From Rhodococcus sp. IEGM 1381 (GTDB lineage: Bacteria; Actinomycetota; Actinomycetes; Mycobacteriales; Mycobacteriaceae): a stretch of DNA of 64,000 bases. Numbering within the stretch: position 1 is the stretch's first letter; every line of letters begins with the position of its first letter. The notes beneath the pieces were generated by a model that did no database searches, had not been told where the DNA came from, and saw only the letters and a program-made list of their open reading frames with translations. Position numbers and translations under genes: made by a program. Where the stretch lies: the NCBI RefSeq assembly GCF_030056795.1, contig NZ_JASHKQ010000001.1:1488001-1552000 (forward strand). The letters are read 5' to 3'. This document shows, piece by piece, positions 58,401 to 64,000 of the stretch.

Positions 58401-59233
58401 CTGATCGGTCGCTTGCTGGACAGGTACTCATCATCACCGGCGCAGCAGGTGGTCTCGGCTCCGCTACCGCGTTCGAGTGTTCGGCCCGCGGTGCCGTTGT
58501 CGTTCTACTGGATGTGGATGCCGCTGGTCTGGCACGTGTGGCCGCAACCATGCCGGGGGAGTGCGACACGTACGAGTTGGACGTTCGCGACGCCCGAGCC
58601 TGCAACCGGGTGATCGACGACATTCTCGCCACCCGGCGCCGGATCGATATCGTCTGGGCGAACGCTGGGGTGTCCGATTACGGCCCGGTCGACCTGCTCC
58701 CCGAGGGAACGTGGCAGCGCATCGTCGACATCAATTTGATCGGCGCGCACAACATCGTTCGAGCGGCGTTGCCCGCTGTCATGGAATCCGAAGGATACGT
58801 CGCCTTCACCTGCTCATGGGCATCGTTCGCTCACCAACCCGGACACTCGGCGTACGCAGCGGCCAAGGCAGGTCTCGAGGCCTTCGCCAACTCGCTTCGA
58901 CTCGAACTGAGCGGAACCGGCGTACGAGTCGGGTCCTTCCACCCGGGGTGGATCGACACGACGCTGGTCACGAAGAAAATGGACCAACCGGCGTTCGCTG
59001 CGCTGCTAGGGGCGCTGCCAGGGCCGTTCGGTGCTGTCACACAAACGGACAAAATCGTCCCACACTTCGTGCGCGCACTCGAAAACCGTTCCTCCAGAAT
59101 GGTCTACCCGCGTGCCGGCAGGATTCTCCTGGTCCTACGATCCGCGCTGAACACGGCACCCTTCACCGCCCGCAGTCGAGCCATCGCACCCGAAATCCGC
59201 CGACTGTCGAAGCGGGATATGACACGATCGTAG
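58397..59233 (+). CDS. Short-chain dehydrogenase/reductase of the BVMO operon
   Basis: 278 residues. Classical SDR motifs: IITGAAGGLGSA (cofactor), WANAGVSD (NAG), FTCSWAS (Ser) and YAAAK (catalytic Tyr/Lys). A C-terminal extension resembles SDRs of terpenoid and steroid pathways. ATGA overlap with the fusion gene. It would supply the ketone by oxidising an alcohol, or oxidise the hydroxyacid released later. Confidence 0.93.
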   Translation: MTDRSLAGQVLIITGAAGGLGSATAFECSARGAVVVLLDVDAAGLARVAATMPGECDTYELDVRDARACNRVIDDILATRRRIDIVWANAGVSDYGPVDLLPEGTWQRIVDINLIGAHNIVRAALPAVMESEGYVAFTCSWASFAHQPGHSAYAAAKAGLEAFANSLRLELSGTGVRVGSFHPGWIDTTLVTKKMDQPAFAALLGALPGPFGAVTQTDKIVPHFVRALENRSSRMVYPRAGRILLVLRSALNTAPFTARSRAIAPEIRRLSKRDMTRS

Positions 59234-59250
59234 CGACGGAAGGCAGCTCG

Positions 59251-60432
59251 ATGCGCGAAGACAGTGACACCACCCGGGAGCGGGAGATCGCGGCACGGAT
59301 CTCGTCGCTGATCGCCGGCGCCGATGTGGAGTTGGACTCGGTGGCATCGAGATTGACGGATCTGTACAGGCAGCGGATTCCGGTCTACGACTCCGTCGCT
59401 CGCGACGAAGTGCAGCAAAACACCAGGGCCGTGCTCGACATAGTGGTGTGGCGCGTGCAGAGTGACTCCCCATCGGTCGATGAAAGTGACGTGACCGATC
59501 TGGTCCGACGCTGGGCAGATCAGACGATTCCACTCGAATTAGTTGCTCACAGCATCCAATTGGGTGCGCGGGAGCTGTTCAAGATAATCAGGCACAACGC
59601 TGCCGAACAGAATCTACCGACGGCCGCGGTGGACGACATGCAAGACATGATGTGGGAGTGGGCGACGTCCTACTCCGCCGCGGTGAACACCGTGATGCAG
59701 GAGCGGGCAGTCACGGGTGCCATCCGACGCTCGGATCTGATCAGGCAGCTTGTCGAGAGTTCCTACGTACCCTCGTCGCTGGCAGGTGACGCACAGGAGC
59801 ACGGCATAGACCTGTCGCATTCGTACCGCGTCGCCTGCGTCGTGTGGGACGACACGGCGAAGGCGTCGGACGCTCGCGCGCTGCTGCGAATGCGGTGCAG
59901 AGGAGAGGTTCTCGACGTTGTCGACGCGGTCATCGACGGTCAATTGATAGCCCTGCTGCCCGTCGTCCCGGAACGGCTCGAATCCGATATTGCCATCGGG
60001 GTGGGCGACGCACGGCAAGCCTCCGACGCGCGATCCTCATACGAGCAGGCCCAACGCGCGCTCACGTTGGCCACCATGTTCGGGAGAACCGGCGTAGTGG
60101 ATCTCGCAGCTCTCGGACCACTTCCGCTGCTGGCGTTCGCAGACGATGTCGCCGAGCAGATAGCCGGCGTTCACCTGGACCCTCTACTCGTGCGCGGTGC
60201 GACCGGTCGAGAGATCATGGACACTGTCGCAACGTATCTCGACAACGATCGCCGCGTCGACGATACCGCCGCTGCGCTCTTCGTTCACCGCAACACCGTC
60301 CGCAACCGCGTCGCCCGCTTCGGTGACCTGACCGGGTTGGACATCGACGCGACTGCGGATCTGGTGTTGGCGTGGTGGCTACTGACGCGTGACCGAGCGC
60401 AGCGCGCGGCTCTGGAGAACCCCGTCCTCTAG
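59251..60432 (+). CDS. PucR/CdaR-family transcriptional regulator
   Basis: 393 residues from the ATG at 59251 (GGAAGG upstream). The N-terminal half is helical and ligand-binding in style (LELVAHSIQLGARELF). The middle has a GGDEF-like CdaR region. The C-terminus is the PucR helix-turn-helix: ATYLDNDRRVDDTAAALFVHRNTVRNRVARFGDLTG. Such proteins activate adjacent catabolic operons. It is 17 bp after the SDR, so it is probably the operon's own activator. Its last 54 bp overlap the end of a convergent SDR gene. Confidence 0.92.
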   Translation: MREDSDTTREREIAARISSLIAGADVELDSVASRLTDLYRQRIPVYDSVARDEVQQNTRAVLDIVVWRVQSDSPSVDESDVTDLVRRWADQTIPLELVAHSIQLGARELFKIIRHNAAEQNLPTAAVDDMQDMMWEWATSYSAAVNTVMQERAVTGAIRRSDLIRQLVESSYVPSSLAGDAQEHGIDLSHSYRVACVVWDDTAKASDARALLRMRCRGEVLDVVDAVIDGQLIALLPVVPERLESDIAIGVGDARQASDARSSYEQAQRALTLATMFGRTGVVDLAALGPLPLLAFADDVAEQIAGVHLDPLLVRGATGREIMDTVATYLDNDRRVDDTAAALFVHRNTVRNRVARFGDLTGLDIDATADLVLAWWLLTRDRAQRAALENPVL

Positions 60433-61245
60433 AGCCGGTACCGTCTTCTTCACTCGCGGACGCAGAATCGCATCCCACAGACGACCGGTGAACACTCCGC
60501 GGACCGTGTCCACGCCGCGAAGTGCACCGGGTACGTAAACCTTTCGGCGACGTCCGACAATCGTGTCGACGAATGCGTCCGCACAGTCGTCGAGCTCTGT
60601 CACCACGTTGAACGGCCACGGCAGTTCTTCGATACCTGCGCGCACAGCAGCAATGCTGTGCTGCGACTCGAACATCGGTGTGCGTACGAATGCAGGATGG
60701 GCGACGCCGACGCCTACGCCCTTGTGGGCCACTTCGAGACGTAGCCCGCCGCCGAACGCCTCGACACCGGTTTTGGATGCGGCGTAGGCGGATTGGCCCG
60801 GGATGTTCTTCAGAGCTGCGGCGGAGGAGACCAACAGGTAGTAGCCCCGCTGCGCGGTCACCGCAGGCAGGGTTGCGTGGACCGTCCGGATGACTCCGAT
60901 GAGGTTGACCTCGACGATCTTGACCAGCGATTCGACATCGCTGATCGCGACGGTGCCGGCCTCGGCGATGCCTGCGTTGGCGACGACCACGTCGAGGCAG
61001 CCGTATTCGTTCAAGACAGTGGCCACGGCCAGTTCCAACGATGCGGTGTCCGTGACGTCTGCGACGACCGAGATGTGTCGACCGTGGCGGGTCGTGTCCA
61101 GGGTCTCCAGCACCGATGCTGAAATCTCGGACCGATCGACGAGGACCACGTGTGCGCCGAGCGATGCGAGCCGGCGACCTGTTTCGAGGCCGATGCCGGA
61201 CGCTCCTCCGGTGATGAAAGCGACCTTGCCTGCTACGGACGTCAT
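60379..61245 (-). CDS. Short-chain dehydrogenase/reductase
   Basis: 288 residues from the ATG at 61245 (MTSVAGKVAFITGGASGIG). Further motifs: VVANAGIAEAG, LLVSSAAAL and YAASK. It is similar in layout to the SDR at 58397, suggesting related substrates. The frame extends upstream to 61599 but that part has no SDR character and crosses a decayed ferredoxin gene. The 3' end overlaps the PucR-type gene tail to tail by 54 bp. Confidence 0.92.
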   Translation of the reverse strand: MTSVAGKVAFITGGASGIGLETGRRLASLGAHVVLVDRSEISASVLETLDTTRHGRHISVVADVTDTASLELAVATVLNEYGCLDVVVANAGIAEAGTVAISDVESLVKIVEVNLIGVIRTVHATLPAVTAQRGYYLLVSSAAALKNIPGQSAYAASKTGVEAFGGGLRLEVAHKGVGVGVAHPAFVRTPMFESQHSIAAVRAGIEELPWPFNVVTELDDCADAFVDTIVGRRRKVYVPGALRGVDTVRGVFTGRLWDAILRPRVKKTVPALEDGVLQSRALRSVTRQ

Positions 61246-61440
61246 GGTGCACGGGCCTTTCGAGTGGGTCGGTCTTACGGAACTCGATCGATTGTTGCCG
61301 GTTGCGAGGGCCGGGCGGAAGGTGCGAGTGTCCACTCTTTCGCCAGAGATCGTGTGCGCGTGCCCAACCGGCATGGGTTCCGTGGCCTTGTTGCCGAGCA
61401 TCTTCGAAAGTGCTTCCATACGTGAGTGTTTCGCGTGTAT

Positions 61441-61456
61441 TATGGCGAACGCCATA
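61441..61456. promoter_or_regulatory. Perfect 16-bp inverted repeat
   Basis: TATGGC, GAAC, GCCATA, about 200 bp upstream of the minus-strand SDR start and 35 bp before the fdxA remnant. Possible operator; the regulator is unknown. Confidence 0.45.
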
Positions 61457-61491
61457 GTTTCGAGGGGGAGTTCAATGTCGGACGGCGTCTC

Positions 61492-61665
61492 GTGACGTAC
61501 ATCGTGGCCGAGCCTTGTGTCGATATTCTCGGCAAGGCGTGCATCGAGGAGTGCCCAGTGGGTTGCATGTATCAGGGCGATCGGATGTTGTACATCCACC
61601 CGGATGAATGTGTGGCGACGGGTAAGGACACCGTGCTCGTGGCCTCAGTGTCGGCCCGTTCATGA
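61492..61665 (+). pseudogene. fdxA: Truncated seven-iron ferredoxin gene (fdxA)
   Basis: GTG at 61492 begins VTYIVAEPCVDILGKACIEECPVGCMY and YIHPDECV, the first two thirds of an actinobacterial FdxA. After ECV the expected CGACEPVCP cluster motif is absent; the frame reads ATGKDTVLVASVSARS and stops at 61665. Without the second cysteine set it cannot bind both clusters. The foreign tail probably derives from another gene's 3' end, joined by deletion at about 61612. Confidence 0.85.
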
Positions 61666-62157
61666 CCTGGCCGGTAACGTCGTCGATTGTCGCCTTGCGG
61701 TCGGTGGAGGATCACTGTGCGAAGGTTGCCGGTCTGATCGGGAGCACTCCGGTGCGGCAGTCCAATACTCTGGCGGCATCCGGCCTTGTCCTGGCAGAGC
61801 CCGTATTCGCTCCGGCCTCGCTTCCCCTGTTCGATAATTCGGCGGTCGACGGGTATGCGGTGCATGTCTCCGATCTCATCGGTGCTTCAGCCGAATCGCC
61901 CGTCGTATTGCCTGTGGCACAGCATGTTCCGGCTGGAAATTCCACGCCTGTGGCGTCGGTTGTCGGGACGGTTGCCAAGATCATGACCGGAGCTCCTGTT
62001 CCTGCTGGGTCCACCGGGATAGTGCCGGTGGAAGGTGCGCGAGTCGACGGGATGCGGGTCGAGTTCCGTCGGCCGTGCGATTTCGGCACCCACATTCGGC
62101 GTAGGGGTGAGGATGTAAGGGAAGGTCAGAGCCTCCTCGCATCGGGAACGGTGCGTC
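61662..62157 (+). pseudogene. moeA: N-terminal fragment of a molybdopterin molybdotransferase (moeA)
   Basis: Starts MTWPVTSSIVALRSVEDH and keeps domain I-II features: LPLFDNSAVDGYAVH, GTVAKIMTGAPVPAGSTGIV and DFGTHIRRRGEDVREGQ. The frame loses MoeA similarity at about 62155, before the molybdopterin-binding domain, where an amidohydrolase tail begins in another frame. About 160 of 400 residues remain, so it is non-functional. Confidence 0.88.
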
Positions 62158-62277
62158 GACTACCCGTGGGGCGATTCCGCACACACCATCGACTTCTTGA
62201 ACAACGCGCCCATCAGTCCGACGGACCGCGCCAAGATCGCGTACGGAAACGCAGAAAAGCTGTTCACCAGAATGTGA
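62158..62277 (+). pseudogene. 3' tail of an amidohydrolase (ACMSD-like) gene
   Basis: Thirty-nine codons read DYPWGDSAHTIDFLNNAPIS, PTDRAKIAYGNAEKLF, then TRM and a stop. This is the usual C-terminus of amidohydrolase-2 proteins (SDYPH/W...FL...PIS..DR.KI..GNAE.L). Everything upstream is gone and moeA abuts it directly. Confidence 0.8.
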
Positions 62278-62352
62278 CAGCGCTGGGTCCCATCGAGAAG
62301 GTCGCGGATGCCCTCAACCGACCGACCATCTCGATGGGTAAGGAGCGACGTC

Positions 62353-63117
62353 TCAGCCGTCGACCAGAAGTGGGCTGCGACGGTGTTCTGCGGCGCGTCG
62401 CAGTGCGTCGAAGAGCGGGCGTCGCAGCTCCTCGTGCGGCCCCGTCGATTCCGGATGCCACTGCACACCGACCGCCCACTGATCTGGTCGGGTGCTTTCG
62501 ATGGCTTCGACGGACCCGTCCGCAGAGTATGCGGTGCCGGTGAAACCCTCGGCGACCCGCGCGACCGATTGATGGTGCGCCGAGGACACGTCGATGGCGG
62601 ATGCGTCGAACACCGATGCGCAGATGGATCCATCCCGAATGGTGACCGAATGTTCGGTCATCTCCGCTCCGGTCACTACCGGCGCGGAATGTACTACCGA
62701 GCTTTCGCTCATATGGACATTGAGTGTTCCGCCTGCGACCACGTTCAGTAGTTGCATGCCTCGGCACAACCCGAGCATCGGGGTGTCGGTGCGCAGCGCA
62801 TAACGGATCACGGCACTGTCGAACCCGTCCTGGTTGGGGTCGACGCCGAACAACGTCGGGTGTGTCGCGTCTTCACCGTAGAGTTCGGGATCGACGTCGC
62901 CGCCGCCGGGAAGGACGACGCCATTGCAGGTGGGCAAGACGGTGTCCAGGTCCTCGGGCGTCATTACTACGCAATCTGCGCCGGATGCTTCGATCAGAAC
63001 GACGATGTCGTCGAAGATCTTTGCAGCCGCCGCCACTCGTGGGTCGCCATCGTTCTGGGCATGGGTCAATCTGGCGGGGATTCCGATTCTTGGCGCGCTG
63101 GTGGGCGAATCAGTCAT
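62353..63117 (-). CDS. Class I glutamine amidotransferase-like hydrolase, PuuD type
   Basis: 254 residues. The nucleophile elbow is LGLCRGMQLLNV (Cys), with VVLPGGGDVDPELYGE near the oxyanion region and VGVQWHPES for His and Glu. This is the peptidase C26 pattern of gamma-glutamyl-GABA hydrolases, which remove glutamate from gamma-glutamylated amines. AGAAGGAG precedes the ATG. Divergent from a GntR regulator across about 100 bp with a palindrome, which likely controls it. No other putrescine-pathway genes are visible in the window. Confidence 0.92.
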   Translation of the reverse strand: MTDSPTSAPRIGIPARLTHAQNDGDPRVAAAAKIFDDIVVLIEASGADCVVMTPEDLDTVLPTCNGVVLPGGGDVDPELYGEDATHPTLFGVDPNQDGFDSAVIRYALRTDTPMLGLCRGMQLLNVVAGGTLNVHMSESSVVHSAPVVTGAEMTEHSVTIRDGSICASVFDASAIDVSSAHHQSVARVAEGFTGTAYSADGSVEAIESTRPDQWAVGVQWHPESTGPHEELRRPLFDALRRAAEHRRSPLLVDG

Positions 63118-63130
63118 GGAGACTCCTTCT

Positions 63131-63151
63131 TTGGTATTTGGACCATACCTT
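63131..63151. promoter_or_regulatory. Candidate GntR operator
   Basis: TTGGTATTTGGACCATACCTT: arms GGTAT (63133-63137) and ATACC (63145-63149) around 7 bp, immediately upstream of the puuD-like gene. Size and TGGT...ACCA ends are typical of FadR-type GntR sites. Confidence 0.55.
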
Positions 63152-63221
63152 AGACCTTTATGCCCGAGGGGTGCGCTTCGGTCGGGGGTGCCAGTTGTGC
63201 TGTGACGTAAATTGGGTGACT

Positions 63222-63920
63222 ATGTCCGACTTCACCGCAGGAACGTCCCTCGTCGGCGGTGTTGCCGCGCACCTCAGGGGGGCGATTCACCGGGGTGAAC
63301 TGGGTCCCGGTGACCGGTTCCCGGCTGAACGGGACCTCGCCGACCAGCTCGGTGTTGCGCGTGCCAGCCTTCGCGAGGCAATCAAGGCTCTGCAGAACGA
63401 CGGCTACGTCGAGGTGCGTCGCGGCCCGCACGGCGGCACCTTCGTCACCACCTTGGATCGTCCGATGTCATTGTGGCGCAAGAGAATGCGCGATGAAATC
63501 GGGGCTATCGACAATCTTCTCGACTACCGAATAGCGGTGGAGCAGGGTGCTGCGACGTTGGCCGCCACCCGCCGCGACGCCGCGGACATGGCTGCGATGC
63601 GCGCCGCTATCGCGGCTCTACTCGAATCGAAGGACAGGTCGGCGTATCGACTTGCCGATCTTCAGTTCCACGAGGCCGTCGCCGTTGCATCGCGGAGCAG
63701 CAGACTGGAGTCGGCCGTCCGTGCAACGCGGGGAGAACTCTTCAGCCCGGTGGACATGCTCGAGTACGTCGAAACTGCGGCAGAAGACGGCCGTCAGCAC
63801 CAGGAGATCTACGATGCGATCGCCTCCGGGAACGCAACCGAGGCAGGACTTCTGATGCGTACGCACATCGACCGAACACGATCGCTGTTGCACGAGATTC
63901 TGGTTGCCGATCTCGAATAG
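63222..63920 (+). CDS. FadR-subfamily GntR transcriptional regulator
   Basis: 232 residues. The winged helix is RFPAERDLADQLGVARASLREAIKALQNDGYVEV followed by GGTFVTT. The FCD domain has the expected metal ligands, including LADLQFHEAVAVA and QHQEIYDAI with a C-terminal His (TAxxLMRTHIDRT). Divergent from the PuuD-like hydrolase and its probable regulator. Complete, ending 80 bp before the window edge. Confidence 0.93.
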   Translation: MSDFTAGTSLVGGVAAHLRGAIHRGELGPGDRFPAERDLADQLGVARASLREAIKALQNDGYVEVRRGPHGGTFVTTLDRPMSLWRKRMRDEIGAIDNLLDYRIAVEQGAATLAATRRDAADMAAMRAAIAALLESKDRSAYRLADLQFHEAVAVASRSSRLESAVRATRGELFSPVDMLEYVETAAEDGRQHQEIYDAIASGNATEAGLLMRTHIDRTRSLLHEILVADLE

Positions 63921-64000
63921 TGTGCTCGACGAAGGCCTTCGTCATCGAACCGGAGTCCCGGAAGTGCTCGTCGCGGTCACATCCTGTGTGACGGCTCGCC

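Noticed and set aside
1..64000. CRISPR arrays, insertion sequences, rRNA genes and prophage genes
   Set aside because: No regularly spaced repeats, transposase or integrase motifs, rRNA sequence or phage structural genes were seen.

Overview
The window is GC-rich DNA from a mycolata-type actinobacterium, most likely Rhodococcus or a close Nocardiaceae relative. The signs are many GTG/TTG starts, dense ATGA/GTGA start-stop overlaps, a CtpE-type ATPase close to the mycobacterial one, a gblA/gblE/gblR gamma-butyrolactone locus of the kind described in Rhodococcus, and terpenoid-type catabolic genes. The genus is inferred, not proven.

Left third (1-29.8 kb): secondary metabolism and its control. 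Two NRPS genes (the first cut by the window edge) carry five visible modules ending in a thioesterase. Signature residues suggest Pro-like, Gly-like, Gly, Gly-like and Pro-like substrates, with no epimerisation domain. An MbtH protein, an MFS exporter, an LLM flavin monooxygenase and an Fe(II)/2-oxoglutarate oxygenase follow in one direction. A strong hairpin separates them from a convergent SARP activator and from gblE-gblA, a gamma-butyrolactone synthesis pair. Divergent from these are the butyrolactone receptor gblR, a two-component system and ctpE. A likely circuit is signal, then GblR, then SARP, then NRPS. This block ends at 29.74-29.82 kb with the 3' half of a tRNA-Thr(UGU)-like gene and its terminator, which looks like an attachment-site scar of an integrated island.

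Middle (30-43 kb): a secreted lipase, then a CoA-linked degradation regulon (acyl-CoA ligase, a fusion of an Old Yellow Enzyme to a deazaflavin/DDN-type domain, TetR, thiolase-like protein, enoyl-CoA hydratase, acyl-CoA dehydrogenase). The ligase gene and the thiolase operon share a near-identical 26-bp operator. To the right the DNA decays: a multiply deleted SDR, then an OYE gene behind a truncated NTF2-like gene that abuts a broken alpha/beta hydrolase.

Right third (43-64 kb): an EmrB-type exporter with a TetR. Next, a divergent TetR and an operon with a palindromic operator: a 55-residue ORF, a membrane-anchored linalool dehydratase/isomerase-family protein and an MpaB-type oxygenase-like protein. 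Then an SGNH hydrolase, a GntR regulator with a broken MFS gene, a redox set (NmrA-like, OYE, ArsR with a perfect 22-bp operator), and a Baeyer-Villiger operon (thioesterase, BVMO, hydrolase-SMP30 fusion, SDR, PucR-type regulator). A decayed patch (fdxA, moeA, amidohydrolase tail) and a PuuD-like hydrolase with a divergent GntR regulator close the window.

The chromosome here mixes intact catabolic operons with at least eight gene remnants. Several of these meet at deletion junctions where two unrelated truncated genes touch.
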